A DNA stretch of 64,000 nucleotides from assembly GCF_014200175.1 (NCBI RefSeq), contig NZ_JACHBD010000003.1, forward strand, positions 1 to 64,000. The letters are read 5' to 3'. This document shows, in pieces, positions 27,468 to 41,282 of this stretch. Position numbers and translations under genes: made by a program. Every line of letters starts with the position of its first letter. Within the stretch, counting starts at the first letter, position 1. Under the pieces are notes generated by a model. That model did not search any database, was not told where the DNA came from, and saw only the letters and a program-made list of their open reading frames with translations. This stretch comes from Rhizobium lentis (GTDB lineage Bacteria; Pseudomonadota; Alphaproteobacteria; Rhizobiales; Rhizobiaceae).

Positions 27468-27677
27468 TCACTTCTCGTCGACGACGCGAACGAGATGCTG
27501 GACAGCACGGATCATGCCACGAACCGAAGGAGTATCCTCCAGCGTGCGGCGACGGTGCATCTTGTTCAGTCCGAGACCGATCAGCGTGCGCTGCTGGACG
27601 TCCGGACGGCGAATCGGGCTGCCGATCTGTTCGATCGTGACAGTCTTCGCTTCAGCCTTCTTGGTAGCCTTGGCCAT
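27468..27677 (-). CDS. rpmD: 50S ribosomal protein L30
   Basis: The 69-residue protein has the L30 core [13 protein letters not shown] and [16 protein letters not shown], with a short Lys/Ala-rich N-terminal extension ([10 protein letters not shown]). It lies between rpsE and rplO with gaps of 13 and 16 bases. Confidence 0.97.
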   Translation of the reverse strand: MAKATKKAEAKTVTIEQIGSPIRRPDVQQRTLIGLGLNKMHRRRTLEDTPSVRGMIRAVQHLVRVVDEK

Positions 27678-27690
27678 TGGTCAGCTCCTC

Positions 27691-28260
27691 TTATTCTTCA
27701 GAGGCGTTGCCGGAGGCGCTACGACGAGCCTGCAGCGTTGCATACTTGATGCCGCGCTGAGCTGCGATGTCCTTCGGGTGAACCTGGTGCTTCAGAGCGT
27801 CGAAGGTGGCGCGAACCATGTTGTAGGGGTTCGACGAACCGGTCGACTTGGCGACGACGTCGTGCATGCCGAGCGTTTCGAAAACGGCGCGCATCGGACC
27901 GCCGGCGATGATGCCGGTACCGACCTTGGCCGAGCGCAGCAGAACCTTGCCGGCGCCGTGGCGGCCATGAACGTCGTGATGCAGCGTACGGCCGTCACGC
28001 AGCGGTACGAAGATCAGCTCGCGCTTGGCGGCTTCGGTGGCCTTGCGGATGGCTTCCGGCACTTCGCGCGCCTTGCCATGGCCGAAGCCGACGCGGCCCT
28101 TCTGGTCGCCGACGACGACGAGTGCTGCGAAACCAAAACGACGGCCGCCCTTGACGACCTTGGCGACGCGGTTGATCGCGACAAGCTTGTCGACGAATTC
28201 GCTATCGCGCTCTTCACGGCTCTGGCGGTCTTCCCGCTGCGGCCTTCTTTCCTGTGCCAT
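27691..28260 (-). CDS. rpsE: 30S ribosomal protein S5
   Basis: The 189-residue protein carries the double-stranded-RNA-binding fold of S5 (residues about 22-90) with [18 protein letters not shown]. The N-terminal loop is the usual site of spectinomycin resistance, and S5 takes part in decoding accuracy. ATG at 28260 is preferred over one 42 bases upstream, which adds only a basic stretch. A hairpin precedes it in the 133-base gap after rplR. Confidence 0.98.
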   Translation of the reverse strand: MAQERRPQREDRQSREERDSEFVDKLVAINRVAKVVKGGRRFGFAALVVVGDQKGRVGFGHGKAREVPEAIRKATEAAKRELIFVPLRDGRTLHHDVHGRHGAGKVLLRSAKVGTGIIAGGPMRAVFETLGMHDVVAKSTGSSNPYNMVRATFDALKHQVHPKDIAAQRGIKYATLQARRSASGNASEE

Positions 28261-28358
28261 TGTCCTCTTCCTTTTTCTTTTCCGGGTGCAATCGGCAAAC
28301 AAATGAGGACCGCATCAGCCTCCCCTTTCTTGAGGGGTGCCTGGCGATCCGGCGAAAA

Positions 28359-28387
28359 TCCGGCCGGCGCAAAAGCGTCCGGCCGGA
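28359..28387 (-). terminator. Internal hairpin between rplR and rpsE
   Basis: TCCGGCCGG-CGCAAAAGCG-TCCGGCCGGA folds into a stem of at least eight GC-rich pairs; on the minus strand ATTTTCGCC follows. It lies 7 bases after the rplR stop inside the spc operon and may be a partial terminator or processing site. Confidence 0.6.
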
Positions 28388-28393
28388 AACTGA

Positions 28394-28756
28394 TCAGAAG
28401 GTGAGACCGCCTTCGCGGGCCGCTTCGGCGAGAGCCTTGATGCGGCCGTGATAGATGAAGGCGCCACGGTCGAACACGACTTCCGACACGCCGGCCTTGG
28501 AGGCGCGCTCGGCGACGAGCTTGCCCACTGCAGCAGCGGCGGCGGTATCGGCACCGGTCTTCAGAGAACCGCGCAGATCCTTGTCGAGCGTGGAGGCGGA
28601 CGCAAGCGTCTTGCCGGCCACATCATCGATGATCTGGGCATAGATGTTCTTCGAGGAGCGATGAACCGACAGGCGCGGACGGCCGTTGGCCACCGACTTG
28701 ATATGACGGCGCACGCGGTTGGCACGACGTGCAAGTGCTTCTTTCCTGCTAGCCAT
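28394..28756 (-). CDS. rplR: 50S ribosomal protein L18
   Basis: The 120-residue protein binds 5S rRNA together with L5. Typical segments are [28 protein letters not shown] and [20 protein letters not shown] near the C-terminus. It starts 12 bases after rplF. Confidence 0.98.
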   Translation of the reverse strand: MASRKEALARRANRVRRHIKSVANGRPRLSVHRSSKNIYAQIIDDVAGKTLASASTLDKDLRGSLKTGADTAAAAAVGKLVAERASKAGVSEVVFDRGAFIYHGRIKALAEAAREGGLTF

Positions 28757-28768
28757 TTCGCGTGATCC

Positions 28769-29302
28769 TTACTTCTTCTTGCCTTCTTTGCGGACGATCC
28801 GCTCGTCGGCATACTTGACGCCCTTGCCCTTGTAGGGCTCGGGACCGCGGTATTCGCGGATTTCGGCGGCAACCTGGCCGACCTGCTGCTTGTTGATGCC
28901 GCTGACGACGATCTCCGTCGGCTTCGGCACAGCGATCGAGATACCGACCGGCGGTTCGTAGACCACGTCGTGGCTGAAACCGAGGGCCAGTTGCAGGTTC
29001 TTGCCCTGCATGGCGGCGCGGTAACCGACGCCGTTGATTTCAAGCTTGCGCTCGAAACCTTCCTTGACGCCCTTGAAGATGCCTTCGATCATCGTGCGGG
29101 ACATGCCCCACTTTGAGCGGGCATTCTTGGACTGGTTCAGCGGCGTCACGACGACCGCGTTGTTTTCGAGCTTGAGGCTGATTTCGTCATTCGCGACGAA
29201 GAACAGCTCGCCCTTCGGGCCCTTTGCAGTGACCTTCTGGCCATCGACCGTAGCCGTGATTCCAGCAGGCACCTGAACGGGCTTTTTACCGATACGAGAC
29301 AT
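28769..29302 (-). CDS. rplF: 50S ribosomal protein L6
   Basis: The 177-residue protein begins [14 protein letters not shown] and ends with the L6 signature [17 protein letters not shown]6 lies near the sarcin-ricin loop of 23S rRNA. It follows rpsH after 42 bases. Confidence 0.98.
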   Translation of the reverse strand: MSRIGKKPVQVPAGITATVDGQKVTAKGPKGELFFVANDEISLKLENNAVVVTPLNQSKNARSKWGMSRTMIEGIFKGVKEGFERKLEINGVGYRAAMQGKNLQLALGFSHDVVYEPPVGISIAVPKPTEIVVSGINKQQVGQVAAEIREYRGPEPYKGKGVKYADERIVRKEGKKK

Positions 29303-29344
29303 GTTTCAATCCTGTCTGTTCGCTATGGAGATCCCTGCCCTGTC

Positions 29345-29743
29345 TTAGAAGACCGAGCAAAGAACCTCGCCACCAACGTTCTGTTCGCGAGCCTGGTGAT
29401 CGGCCATCACACCCTTCGGAGTCGAAAGGATGGTGATTCCGAGGCCGTTCGCGACCTGCGGAATGGACTTGACCGAGACATAAACCCGGCGGCCCGGCTT
29501 GGACACACGGCCGATCTCGCGGATCACCGATGCGCCTTCATAGTACTTCAGCTCGATGTTGAGCTCCGACTTGCCATTGCCGAAATCGACAACAGAATAG
29601 CCACGGATGTAGCCTTCGGACTGCAGGACATCGAGAACACGCGCACGGAGCTTGGACGCAGGCGTCGAGACCGACGACTTGCGGCGGGAAGCGCCGTTGC
29701 GGATACGGGTGAGCATATCGCCCAACGGATCAGTCATTGTCAT
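29345..29743 (-). CDS. rpsH: 30S ribosomal protein S8
   Basis: The 132-residue protein has [13 protein letters not shown] at its start and [20 protein letters not shown] at its end, as in all S8 proteins. It nucleates the central domain of 16S rRNA; in E. coli it also represses its own operon through the rplE leader, which I cannot confirm here. It is 12 bases after rpsN. Confidence 0.98.
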   Translation of the reverse strand: MTMTDPLGDMLTRIRNGASRRKSSVSTPASKLRARVLDVLQSEGYIRGYSVVDFGNGKSELNIELKYYEGASVIREIGRVSKPGRRVYVSVKSIPQVANGLGITILSTPKGVMADHQAREQNVGGEVLCSVF

Positions 29744-29755
29744 CTAACCTGCTCC

Positions 29756-30061
29756 TTACCAGCTCGACTTGACGATGCCCGGCACCTTGCCGAGATTGCC
29801 GAGTTCACGCAGCGCAATACGCGACATGCGCAGTTTGCGGTAATATGCGCGCGGACGCCCCGACACTTCGCAACGGTTGCGAATGCGGGTCTTCGATCCA
29901 TCACGCGGCAGGGATGCCAGCTTGATCGAGGCCTTGAACCGCTCTTCGATCGGAAGAGCCTGGTTCATGATGATCGCCTTCAACGCAGCCCGCTTAGCGG
30001 CCTGGTTGGCGACCGTAGTACGGCGGCGCTTGTTCTTTTCAACTGCGCTTGTCTTCGCCAT
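29756..30061 (-). CDS. rpsN: 30S ribosomal protein S14, zinc-free type
   Basis: The 101-residue protein is the long, zinc-free form: it has no CxxC pairs, and the C-terminal part reads [22 protein letters not shown] at 30061 ([10 protein letters not shown]) has a good AAGGAA upstream; the longer frame from 30187 overlaps rplE. S14 lies in the head of the small subunit. Confidence 0.97.
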   Translation of the reverse strand: MAKTSAVEKNKRRRTTVANQAAKRAALKAIIMNQALPIEERFKASIKLASLPRDGSKTRIRNRCEVSGRPRAYYRKLRMSRIALRELGNLGKVPGIVKSSW

Positions 30062-30093
30062 GTCAGGTTCCTTTTCTACGCTCGTCGTTACGG

Positions 30094-30651
30094 TTATTGA
30101 CGGAACGGGAAGCTGAACTCCTTCAGGAGAGTCCGTGCTTCGTCGTCGGTCGTCGCCGTCGTGCAAACGATGATGTCCATGCCCCACATCTGATCAACCT
30201 TGTCGTAGTTGATCTCAGGGAACACAATGTGTTCCTTGATGCCCATGGCGAAGTTGCCACGGCCGTCAAAGCTCTTCGGGTTCAGGCCGCGGAAGTCGCG
30301 AACGCGCGGGAGCGCGATGTTGACCAGACGATCCAGGAACTCGTACATGCGGGTGCCGCGCAGGGTGACCTTCGCGCCAATCGGCATGTTTTCGCGGACC
30401 TTGAAGCCTGCGATAGAGTTGCGTGCGCGGGTGATGACCGGCTTCTGACCGGCGATCGCTGCGAGGTCGGCGGCAGCAACCGTCGGCTTCTTCGAGTCAG
30501 CGGTCGCTTCACCGACGCCCATGTTGATTACGATCTTGTCGAGCTTCGGAATCATCATCTCGTTGGCGTAGGAGAACTTCTCCTGCATCGCCTTGCGGAT
30601 GCGCTCGACATATTCCTTCTTGAGCCGCGGCTCGTACTTTGCCTCAGCCAT
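30094..30651 (-). CDS. rplE: 50S ribosomal protein L5
   Basis: The 185-residue protein binds 5S rRNA and forms a bridge to S13. It shows [19 protein letters not shown] and [17 protein letters not shown]. Its start overlaps the end of rplX by 8 bases. Confidence 0.98.
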   Translation of the reverse strand: MAEAKYEPRLKKEYVERIRKAMQEKFSYANEMMIPKLDKIVINMGVGEATADSKKPTVAAADLAAIAGQKPVITRARNSIAGFKVRENMPIGAKVTLRGTRMYEFLDRLVNIALPRVRDFRGLNPKSFDGRGNFAMGIKEHIVFPEINYDKVDQMWGMDIIVCTTATTDDEARTLLKEFSFPFRQ

Positions 30652-30952
30652 CGATCACTTCTCCAGAACGCTTGGCCACGCGGACCTTCTTGCCGTCAAC
30701 GACCTTGAAACCGACGCGGGTCGGCTTGCCGTCCTTGTCGACGATTGCAATGTTGGACAGGTGAACCGGGGCTTCCTTGTTGATGATGCCGGCTTCCTGG
30801 GTCTGCGTCTGGCGCTGGTGGCGCTTTACGACGTTGACGCCACGAACGACCGCACGATCTTCCTTCGGCATGACCTGAACGACCTCGCCGGTGCGGCCCT
30901 TGTCCTTGCCAGCGAGCATGACGACCTTGTCGCCTTTACGAATCTTCTGCAT
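30644..30952 (-). CDS. rplX: 50S ribosomal protein L24
   Basis: The 102-residue protein starts [19 protein letters not shown], the KOW motif typical of L24. L24 starts assembly of the large subunit and lies at the exit of the peptide tunnel. It follows rplN by 12 bases. Confidence 0.98.
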   Translation of the reverse strand: MQKIRKGDKVVMLAGKDKGRTGEVVQVMPKEDRAVVRGVNVVKRHQRQTQTQEAGIINKEAPVHLSNIAIVDKDGKPTRVGFKVVDGKKVRVAKRSGEVIDG

Positions 30953-30964
30953 CGCTTCCGCTCC

Positions 30965-31333
30965 TTACAGTACTTCGGGAGCCAGCGAGATGATCTTCAT
31001 GTGGTTCTTGGCGCGAAGTTCGCGCGGAACCGGTCCGAAGATACGGGTGCCGATCGGCTCTTTCTTGTTGTCGATGAGGACTGCTGCGTTGGTGTCGAAG
31101 CGGATGACCGAGCCATCCGGACGACGGATGTCCTTGGCGGTGCGAACGACAACCGCCTTCATCACGTCACCCTTCTTCACGCGGCCGCGCGGGATCGCTT
31201 CCTTGATCGAAACGACGATGACGTCGCCGATCGAGGCATACTTGCGCTTCGAGCCGCCCAGCACCTTGATGCACATGACACGACGTGCGCCGGAATTATC
31301 CGCGACGTCGAGGTTTGTTTGCATCTGAATCAT
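30965..31333 (-). CDS. rplN: 50S ribosomal protein L14
   Basis: The 122-residue protein starts [18 protein letters not shown] and ends with ISLAPEVL, as typical of L14, which lies at the subunit interface and binds the RsfS silencing factor. It is preceded by an unusually long 262-base gap after rpsQ, so it may be transcribed partly from its own promoter. Confidence 0.98.
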   Translation of the reverse strand: MIQMQTNLDVADNSGARRVMCIKVLGGSKRKYASIGDVIVVSIKEAIPRGRVKKGDVMKAVVVRTAKDIRRPDGSVIRFDTNAAVLIDNKKEPIGTRIFGPVPRELRAKNHMKIISLAPEVL

Positions 31334-31595
31334 ATCAGGTCGCCTTCTTGGTTTACCGGAATGGTTGGGCCTGGGCCCCCTACTCCGGCTTATGAAAATG
31401 TTCGCCGGCCAACCTGCCGTAAGGCAAGTAGGAACGCGGCAATAGCTGAATAGCGCGGGGTCGATCGTGCCAGGGTGGTTTCCCGAACGGGACCTTCCGT
31501 GCGCTCAAAGCAAAAGAACGCCCGGCATTCGAGCGTTCTGACGCTGCTTCATACAGATATTTCGGCGAGACGCAAGGCCTCGCGCAAAATTCTGT
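31334..31595 (-). promoter_or_regulatory. Long rpsQ-rplN spacer with terminator-like hairpin
   Basis: In most bacteria rpsQ and rplN are close; here 262 bases separate them. On the minus strand AGAACGC-11-GCGTTCT (31515-31539) is followed by TTTGCTTTG, which resembles a rho-independent terminator. The rest is non-coding and could hold the start of the spc transcript. No clear -35/-10 pair was identified. Confidence 0.55.
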
Positions 31596-31835
31596 TTACT
31601 TGCCCTGGGCGGCGATCACCGTCCAACGCTTGTCCTTGGAGATCGGCGCGCATTCCTCGATGGATACGGTATCGCCGATCTTGTACTGGTTGTTTTCGTC
31701 GTGGGCCTTGTACTTCTTGGAACGACGAACGGTCTTCTGGAGCAGCGGGTGAGCGAAACGACGCTCGACGCGAACCACTACCGTCTTCTCGTTCTTGTCG
31801 CCAACGACGACGCCCTGCAGGATGCGCTTCGGCAT
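31596..31835 (-). CDS. rpsQ: 30S ribosomal protein S17
   Basis: The 79-residue protein starts [18 protein letters not shown] and has [20 protein letters not shown], the S17 signature. It binds the 5' domain of 16S rRNA early in assembly. It is the last gene of the S10 part before a long spacer. Confidence 0.98.
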   Translation of the reverse strand: MPKRILQGVVVGDKNEKTVVVRVERRFAHPLLQKTVRRSKKYKAHDENNQYKIGDTVSIEECAPISKDKRWTVIAAQGK

Positions 31836-31847
31836 ATTTTTCTTCCT

Positions 31848-32048
31848 TTAGGCCTTAACTTCTGCCGCCTTCTGGCGGGCAATGGTTTTGACGCGGGCGA
31901 TGTCCTTGCGGACTTCGTTGATGCGCGAGGACTTTTCGAGCTGGCCGGTCGCCTTCTGGAAGCGCAGGTTGAACTGCTCCTTCTTCAGCTTGGCAAGCTC
32001 GTCCTTGAGTTGGTCGGCGGTCAACGCGCGAACATCTGAGGCTTTCAT
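31848..32048 (-). CDS. rpmC: 50S ribosomal protein L29
   Basis: The 66-residue, two-helix protein reads [20 protein letters not shown] at its start and has [11 protein letters not shown] in the middle. L29 is near the tunnel exit beside L23. Gaps of 11 and 12 bases separate it from its neighbours. Confidence 0.98.
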   Translation of the reverse strand: MKASDVRALTADQLKDELAKLKKEQFNLRFQKATGQLEKSSRINEVRKDIARVKTIARQKAAEVKA

Positions 32049-32059
32049 GAGCTCAATCC

Positions 32060-32473
32060 TTACTCTGCAATGCGCTGTACGAAGCGCGTCTTGACCGAGA
32101 GCTTGGCAGAGCCGAGACGAAGCGCCTCACGGGCGATCTCTTCGCTGACGCCGTCGATCTCGAACATCATACGACCGGGCTTGACCTTGCATGCCCAGTA
32201 CTCAACGGAGCCCTTACCCTTACCCATGCGGACTTCGGTCGGCTTTGCGGTTACCGGAACGTCCGGGAACACGCGGATCCATACACGGCCGGCGCGCTTC
32301 ATGTAACGCGTGATCGCGCGGCGGGCCGCCTCGATCTCGCGTGCGTTGACGCGGTTGGGCTCCTGAGCCTTCAGGCCGAATTCGCCGAAGGCCAGGTCAG
32401 AACCGCCCTTGGCGACGCCCTTGATGCGGCCCTTGAACTGCTTGCGGTACTTAGTACGCTTTGGCTGCAACAT
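32060..32473 (-). CDS. rplP: 50S ribosomal protein L16
   Basis: The 137-residue protein starts [16 protein letters not shown] and has [20 protein letters not shown] and the segment [19 protein letters not shown]16 helps to position tRNA in the A site. It is 38 bases after rpsC. Confidence 0.98.
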   Translation of the reverse strand: MLQPKRTKYRKQFKGRIKGVAKGGSDLAFGEFGLKAQEPNRVNAREIEAARRAITRYMKRAGRVWIRVFPDVPVTAKPTEVRMGKGKGSVEYWACKVKPGRMMFEIDGVSEEIAREALRLGSAKLSVKTRFVQRIAE

Positions 32474-32511
32474 TTTCTTACTTCTCCGAGCTTATCTTTC
32501 GCCAGCGCTAA

Positions 32512-33245
<734 letters not shown>

Positions 33246-33246
<1 letters not shown>

Positions 33247-33635
33247 TATGCGGCCTCCTCTGCTGCCTGCACTTCACGAACGACGATCGTCAGGTGCGCG
33301 AAGGGCTTTTCGATGCGCGACGCACGACCGCGGCCACGAGCGTGGAAGCGCTTCATGACGATCGACTTGCCGACATAGGCCTCGGCGACGACGAGAGCGT
33401 CGACGTCGAGATCGTGGTTGTTCTCGGCGTTGGCGATCGCGGATTCGAGCGTCTTCTTGACGGCGCCCGCGATGCGCTTGCGGGAGAACTCCAGCTCAGC
33501 GAGTGCACGCTCGACCTTCTTGCCGCGGATGGCCGCAGCAACCAGGTTGAGCTTCTGGGGGCTGACGCGGAGCGTGCGGGCGACTGCTTGCGCCTCGTTG
33601 TCCTTCAGCCGGCGTTCGGCTTTTGCCTTGCCCAT
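33246..33635 (-). CDS. rplV: 50S ribosomal protein L22
   Basis: The 129-residue protein has [20 protein letters not shown] and the loop region ending [19 protein letters not shown]. The L22 loop lines the peptide tunnel. The C-terminal Glu/Ala tail is a small extension. It follows rpsS after 2 bases and overlaps rpsC by one. Confidence 0.98.
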
Positions 33636-33637
33636 TG

Positions 33638-33916
33638 TTACTTCCTCTTCGCCTTCTTGTCCGCGCCGTGACCGTAGTAGGTGCGGGTCGGAGAGAATTC
33701 ACCGAATTTGTGGCCGACCATGTCTTCATTGACGCTGACCGGGATATGCTTGCTGCCGTTGTAGACGCCGAAGGTAAGACCGACGAACTGCGGCAGGATC
33801 GTGGAGCGACGGCTCCAGATCTTGATCACTTCTGCACGTCCGCCTTCACGAACCTTCTCAGCCTTCTTGAGAAGATAGCCGTCAACGAACGGACCTTTCC
33901 ATACTGAACGAGCCAT
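33638..33916 (-). CDS. rpsS: 30S ribosomal protein S19
   Basis: The 92-residue protein starts [20 protein letters not shown] and has [17 protein letters not shown], as in S19 of the small-subunit head, where it contacts the A-site finger. Confidence 0.98.
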   Translation of the reverse strand: MARSVWKGPFVDGYLLKKAEKVREGGRAEVIKIWSRRSTILPQFVGLTFGVYNGSKHIPVSVNEDMVGHKFGEFSPTRTYYGHGADKKAKRK

Positions 33917-33931
33917 TGGAGACTTCCTCTC

Positions 33932-34768
33932 TTACTTCTTACGCTGATGACGCGAGCGCATGATCATCTTGTCGGTCGACTTGTTCGACCGGGTGCGCTT
34001 GCCCTTGGTCGGCTTGCCCCATGGTGTCACCGGATGGCGACCACCGGAGGTGCGGCCTTCACCGCCGCCGTGCGGATGGTCGACCGGGTTCATGACAACA
34101 CCGCGGTTATGCGGACGCTTGCCGCGCCAAACGGTACGACCGGCCTTGCCGTCGTTGATGTTGGCGTGGTCCGGGTTCGACACGGCACCGATCGAAGCGA
34201 GGCAGATGCCGCTGACCAGACGCTGTTCACCGGAGTTCAGGCGAAGGATCGCCATGCCCTGGTCACGGCCGACGAGCTGCGCGTAGGAACCGGCGGAACG
34301 GGCGATCTGACCGCCCTTCCCCGGCTTCATTTCCACGTTGTGGATGATGGAGCCGACCGGAATGTACTGCAGCGGCATGGTGTTGCCGGGCTTGACGTCG
34401 ACAGCCTTTTCCGAAGCGATGACCTTGTCGCCGGCAGCAAGACGCTGCGGGGCGATGATGTAGGCCTGTTCGCCGTCGGCATAGCTGACCAGCGCGATGA
34501 AAGCCGTGCGGTTCGGGTCGTATTCGATACGCTCGACCGTGCCTTCGACATCGAACTTGCGACGCTTGAAGTCGACCAGACGGTAGCTGCGCTTGTGACC
34601 GCCGCCGATGAAGCGGGCAGTGATGCGGCCGAGGTTGTTACGACCGCCGCTCTTGCTCAGACCTTCCGTCAGCGCCTTGACCGGCTTGCCCTTGTAGAGC
34701 GAGGAGCGGTCCACGATGACCAGCTGGCGCTGGCTCGGGGTCGTCGGATTGAATGTTTTCAATGCCAT
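33932..34768 (-). CDS. rplB: 50S ribosomal protein L2
   Basis: The 278-residue protein starts [17 protein letters not shown] and contains the highly conserved [17 protein letters not shown] near residue 220, including the histidine near the peptidyl-transferase centre. It lies between rplW and rpsS with gaps of 11 and 15 bases. Confidence 0.98.
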   Translation of the reverse strand: MALKTFNPTTPSQRQLVIVDRSSLYKGKPVKALTEGLSKSGGRNNLGRITARFIGGGHKRSYRLVDFKRRKFDVEGTVERIEYDPNRTAFIALVSYADGEQAYIIAPQRLAAGDKVIASEKAVDVKPGNTMPLQYIPVGSIIHNVEMKPGKGGQIARSAGSYAQLVGRDQGMAILRLNSGEQRLVSGICLASIGAVSNPDHANINDGKAGRTVWRGKRPHNRGVVMNPVDHPHGGGEGRTSGGRHPVTPWGKPTKGKRTRSNKSTDKMIMRSRHQRKK

Positions 34769-34779
34769 TTTCTTATTCC

Positions 34780-35073
34780 TCAGAGACCGGTGGAGACGTC
34801 GATCGTCTGGCCTTCAGCCAGCGTCACGACAGCCTTCTTCACGTCCTTCTGCTTGCCGACAAAACCGCGGAACCGCTTGGTCTTGCCTTTGCGCAGCAGA
34901 GTGTTGACGGCCGTGACCTTGACGCCGAACAGCGCCTCGACCGCAGCCTTGATTTCCGGCTTCGTCGCCTGCTTGGCGACATTGAAAACAACCTGGTTGT
35001 TCTCGGAGACCAGCGTGGACTTTTCGGTGATCGCCGGGGAGACGATCACATCGTAGTGGCGGAGATCGGTCAC
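34780..35073 (-). CDS. rplW: 50S ribosomal protein L23
   Basis: The 97-residue protein has [18 protein letters not shown] and the rRNA-binding [13 protein letters not shown]23 is at the tunnel exit and docks trigger factor and SRP. Its start overlaps the rplD stop by 4 bases. Confidence 0.98.
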   Translation of the reverse strand: MTDLRHYDVIVSPAITEKSTLVSENNQVVFNVAKQATKPEIKAAVEALFGVKVTAVNTLLRKGKTKRFRGFVGKQKDVKKAVVTLAEGQTIDVSTGL

Positions 35074-35690
35074 TTGAATCGCTCCTCTAGCGCTTCAACC
35101 GCAGCCTTGGAAAGCACGAGCTTGCCGCGGCGCACGATGTCGTAAACATTGATGCCCTGGATCGGCAGAACATCGATGTTCGGGATGTTCTGAGCTGCAA
35201 GCTTGAAGTTGCCGTCAAGCTCTGCGCCGCCGATGAAGAGGGCGTTGGTCAGGCCGAGCGTCTCGAATACGGACGCGAGAGCCTTGGTCTTGGCTTCGGC
35301 GGCGACCAGGTTATCGATGACGATGACGTCATCGGCCTTGATCTTGGCCGAAAGGGCGTGGCGAAGGCCAAGCGCGCGAACCTTCTTCGGAAGGTCGTGC
35401 TCGTGGCTGCGGACTACAGGGCCGTGGGCCTTGCCGCCGCCGCGGAACTGCGGAGCGCGAGCCGAATGGTGACGGGCGCGGCCCGTACCCTTCTGCTTGT
35501 ACATCTTGGCGCCGGTTCGCGAAACTTCAGCGCGGCCTTTTGCCTTGTGCGTGCCCTGCTGCTTCTTGGCAAGCTGCCAGCGGATGACGCGGGCGAGAAT
35601 GTCTTCGCGGGGCTCGAGGCCGAAAATTTCGTCCGAAAGGGAAACCTTCCCGGCGTCTTTTCCCTCGAGGGTCTTGACGTTCAATTCCAT
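35070..35690 (-). CDS. rplD: 50S ribosomal protein L4
   Basis: From the ATG at 35690 ([10 protein letters not shown]) the protein has 206 residues. The tunnel loop region [16 protein letters not shown] and the conserved [10 protein letters not shown] are present. A frame opening at 35771 overlaps rplC and is not used. In E. coli L4 represses the S10 operon; I see no evidence for or against this here. Confidence 0.97.
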   Translation of the reverse strand: MELNVKTLEGKDAGKVSLSDEIFGLEPREDILARVIRWQLAKKQQGTHKAKGRAEVSRTGAKMYKQKGTGRARHHSARAPQFRGGGKAHGPVVRSHEHDLPKKVRALGLRHALSAKIKADDVIVIDNLVAAEAKTKALASVFETLGLTNALFIGGAELDGNFKLAAQNIPNIDVLPIQGINVYDIVRRGKLVLSKAAVEALEERFK

Positions 35691-35703
35691 TGATCTGGCT
35701 CCC

Positions 35704-36345
35704 TTACTTCGCGGCCGACTTGACGGCGTCGCGCACGATGATCCAGGCACCCTTGGAACCGGGAACAGCACCCTTGATCAGGATCAGACCACGATCTTCG
35801 TCGGTCGAAACCACTTCCAGGTTCTGCGTCGTGACGCGCGTCTGGCCCATGTGACCAGCCATCTTCTTGTTCTTGAAAACCTTGCCCGGATCCTGGCGCG
35901 AGCCGGTCGAACCGTGCGACCGGTGCGAGACCGACACACCGTGCGTGGCACGCAGACCGCCGAATCCGTGGCGCTTCATGGCGCCGGCAAAACCCTTACC
36001 GATCGTCGTGCCCGTTACGTCGACGAGCTGACCGGCGGCAAAGTGACCTGCCTTGAGCTCCGTGCCGATCTCGAGCAGATTGTCTTCCGAGACGCGGAAT
36101 TCTGCGAGCTTGGCCTTCGGCTCGACGTTGGCGACGGCAAAGTTGCCGCGCATCGCCTTCGACGTGTTCTTCACCTTCGCCTGGCCTGCGCCAAGCTGAA
36201 CTGCGGTATAGCCATTCTTTTCGACAGTGCGCGTGGCAACGACCTGGCAGCCGTCCATACGCAGTACCGTTACCGGGACATGCTCGCCGGCGTCGTTGTA
36301 GACGCGGGTCATTCCCACCTTCTGTGCAATCACACCTGAACGCAT
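35704..36345 (-). CDS. rplC: 50S ribosomal protein L3
   Basis: The 213-residue protein starts [18 protein letters not shown] and has [19 protein letters not shown] and the loop with [20 protein letters not shown] that reaches toward the peptidyl-transferase centre. It is 33 bases after rpsJ. Confidence 0.98.
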   Translation of the reverse strand: MRSGVIAQKVGMTRVYNDAGEHVPVTVLRMDGCQVVATRTVEKNGYTAVQLGAGQAKVKNTSKAMRGNFAVANVEPKAKLAEFRVSEDNLLEIGTELKAGHFAAGQLVDVTGTTIGKGFAGAMKRHGFGGLRATHGVSVSHRSHGSTGSRQDPGKVFKNKKMAGHMGQTRVTTQNLEVVSTDEDRGLILIKGAVPGSKGAWIIVRDAVKSAAK

Positions 36346-36378
36346 CGGTTCAATCCTTCCAACTCAGCTCGAGCAAGC

Positions 36379-36687
36379 TCAGAGCTTGATCTCAACATCG
36401 ACACCGGCGGCGAGATCGAGCTTCATCAGCGCGTCCACCGTCTGCGGGGTCGGGTCTACGATGTCGAGAAGGCGCTTGTGCGTGCGCATCTCGAACTGTT
36501 CGCGGCTCTTCTTGTCGATGTGCGGGGACCGGTTGACCGTAAACTTCTCGATGCGGGTCGGAAGCGGAACGGGGCCCCGGACGCTTGCACCGGTGCGCTT
36601 CGCCGTCGACACGATCTCGCGCGTAGAAGCATCGAGAATCCGGTGATCGAACGCCTTCAGGCGAATGCGGATATTTTGGCCGTTCAT
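36379..36687 (-). CDS. rpsJ: 30S ribosomal protein S10 (NusE)
   Basis: The 102-residue protein starts [19 protein letters not shown] and has [19 protein letters not shown]. Besides its place in the head of the small subunit, S10 is the antitermination factor NusE, which couples ribosomes to NusG (encoded at 53655). It opens the S10 operon and follows tuf after 303 bases. Confidence 0.98.
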   Translation of the reverse strand: MNGQNIRIRLKAFDHRILDASTREIVSTAKRTGASVRGPVPLPTRIEKFTVNRSPHIDKKSREQFEMRTHKRLLDIVDPTPQTVDALMKLDLAAGVDVEIKL

Positions 36688-36990
36688 TCGACGTTATCCT
36701 TGTGTTTGTTTCCCACATGTCTCTGGGCAAGACACGGGTTGTTCTTTCTTCCTAAGGCGGACCACCGGTTTCAAAGATCGAGAGGGTGCCGAAGCGGAAC
36801 CCTATCCAGTCTTCAGGGCCTCTAGCCCACCTTAATTGGTTGTTTAGTCGCCGCTTCGTCATCCGAAGCAGTACGCAAATCGCGCTCGCGCGCCATTTGC
36901 GATATTTCTGTGTAATAAGCAAGCGGCTTGCGCCGCCTGCTTCATAATAATGTCATCGAATCGGCCACTCCGCCGGAGCGGCCGAAGGAA
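36688..36990 (-). promoter_or_regulatory. tuf-rpsJ spacer with two hairpins
   Basis: This 303-base non-coding spacer has two inverted repeats: TCGGCC-A-CTCC-GCC-GGAG-C-GGCCGA (36961-36985), directly after the tuf stop, and GCGGC-TTGC-GCCGC flanked by AAGCA/TGCTT (36918-36943). Neither has a strong U-run. They mark the probable end of the str transcript, and the remainder is the leader of the S10 operon. Confidence 0.55.
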
Positions 36991-38166
36991 TTACTCGACG
37001 ATCGAGGCGACGATACCGGCGCCGACGGTGCGGCCGCCTTCGCGGATGGCGAAGCGCAGCTTTTCTTCCATCGCGATCGGAACGATCAGCTCGACGGCAA
37101 CCGTGACATTGTCGCCCGGCATGACCATTTCCGTGCCTTCCGGCAGCGTGACGATGCCGGTCACGTCGGTCGTGCGGAAGTAGAACTGCGGACGGTAGTT
37201 GGTGAAGAACGGCGTATGACGGCCGCCCTCTTCCTTCGTCAGGATGTAGGCTTCAGCCATGAACTTCTTGTGCGGCTTGACCGAACCCGGCTTGCACAGG
37301 ATCTGGCCACGCTCGACGCCGTCACGGTTCACACCGCGAACCAGTGCGCCGATGTTGTCGCCGGCCTGGCCCTGGTCGAGCAGCTTGCGGAACATTTCAA
37401 CGCCGGTCACCGTCGTCTTCGAGGTCGGACGGATGCCGACGATCTCGACTTCTTCGCCAACCTTGACAATGCCACGCTCGACGCGGCCGGTCACGACCGT
37501 GCCGCGGCCCGAGATCGAGAACACGTCTTCAATCGGCATCAGGAACGGCTGGTCGATCGGACGCTCGGGCGTCGGGATGTAGGAGTCGACCGCTGCCATC
37601 AGCTCGCGGATCGCGTCTTCGCCGATCTTCTTGTCGCTATCTTCAAGAGCGGCAAGCGCCGAACCCTTGACAACAGGAATGTCGTCGCCCGGGAAGTCGT
37701 AGGACGACAGCAGTTCGCGAACTTCGAGCTCAACCAGTTCGAGCAGCTCGGCGTCATCAACCTGGTCGACCTTGTTCAGGAACACGACGATCGCCGGAAC
37801 GCCGACCTGGCGGGCCAGCAGGATGTGTTCGCGCGTCTGCGGCATCGGGCCGTCAGCAGCCGAGCACACCAGGATCGCGCCGTCCATCTGGGCAGCACCG
37901 GTGATCATGTTCTTCACGTAGTCGGCATGGCCGGGGCAGTCGACGTGCGCGTAGTGGCGGTTCGGCGTCTCATATTCGACGTGTGCCGTCGAGATGGTGA
38001 TGCCGCGCGCCTTCTCTTCCGGAGCCGCGTCGATCTGGTCGTACGCCTTGAACTCACCGAAGTACTTCGTGATCGCTGCCGTCAGAGACGTCTTGCCGTG
38101 GTCAACGTGGCCGATCGTGCCAATGTTGACGTGCGGCTTATTGCGCTCAAACTTACTCTTTGCCAT
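36991..38166 (-). CDS. tufA: Elongation factor Tu, first copy
   Basis: The 391-residue GTPase brings aminoacyl-tRNA to the ribosome. The P-loop GHVDHGKT (19-26), DCPGH and NKVD motifs are intact, followed by the two beta-barrel domains. It is the last gene of the str operon, 67 bases after fusA. The protein is identical to the copy at 56236-57411, and the DNA identity stops almost exactly at the ends of the coding region. Confidence 0.98.
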   Translation of the reverse strand: MAKSKFERNKPHVNIGTIGHVDHGKTSLTAAITKYFGEFKAYDQIDAAPEEKARGITISTAHVEYETPNRHYAHVDCPGHADYVKNMITGAAQMDGAILVCSAADGPMPQTREHILLARQVGVPAIVVFLNKVDQVDDAELLELVELEVRELLSSYDFPGDDIPVVKGSALAALEDSDKKIGEDAIRELMAAVDSYIPTPERPIDQPFLMPIEDVFSISGRGTVVTGRVERGIVKVGEEVEIVGIRPTSKTTVTGVEMFRKLLDQGQAGDNIGALVRGVNRDGVERGQILCKPGSVKPHKKFMAEAYILTKEEGGRHTPFFTNYRPQFYFRTTDVTGIVTLPEGTEMVMPGDNVTVAVELIVPIAMEEKLRFAIREGGRTVGAGIVASIVE

Positions 38167-38233
38167 TTTCGGCTCTCCGTTTTGCTAGTCCCGAGGGGAT
38201 CTAATTCTTGTTATCGGTCAATTGGTATTCAGG

Positions 38234-40333
<2,100 letters not shown>

Positions 40334-40362
40334 TGTGGACTGCCTTTCGATACCGTTCGGAA

Positions 40363-40863
<501 letters not shown>

Positions 40864-40910
40864 TCATCACGCGGAGGACCTCGCGCAGCGCCGGATTATT
40901 CAAAACCGAA

Positions 40911-41282
40911 TTACTTCGGACGCTTCGCGCCATACTTGGAGCGGCGCTGCTTGCGGTTCTTGACACCCTGGGTATCGAGGACGCCGCGGATGATGTGATA
41001 ACGGACACCCGGAAGGTCCTTGACGCGGCCGCCGCGGATCATCACGACGGAGTGTTCCTGAAGGTTGTGACCTTCACCGGGGATGTAACCAATGACTTCG
41101 AAGCCGTTGGTCAGGCGGATCTTGGCGACCTTACGCAGAGCCGAGTTCGGCTTCTTCGGCGTCGTCGTGTAGACGCGCGTGCAAACGCCGCGCTTCTGCG
41201 GGTTCTCCTGGAGAGCGGGAACCTTATTACGCTTTACGTTCGCCTGGCGAGGCTTGCGGATCAGCTGGTTTACGGTAGGCAT
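40911..41282 (-). CDS. rpsL: 30S ribosomal protein S12
   Basis: The 123-residue decoding-centre protein starts [13 protein letters not shown]. Both lysines whose change gives streptomycin resistance are wild type (TPKKPNSA and GRVKDLPG). It opens the str operon; a promoter is visible about 265 bases upstream, so the leader is long. Confidence 0.98.
   Translation of the reverse strand: MPTVNQLIRKPRQANVKRNKVPALQENPQKRGVCTRVYTTTPKKPNSALRKVAKIRLTNGFEVIGYIPGEGHNLQEHSVVMIRGGRVKDLPGVRYHIIRGVLDTQGVKNRKQRRSKYGAKRPK

Noticed and set aside
36991-38166. Possibility that the first tuf copy is part of a mobile element
   Set aside because: There are no transposase genes or terminal repeats; the identity stops at the gene ends, which fits gene conversion better.
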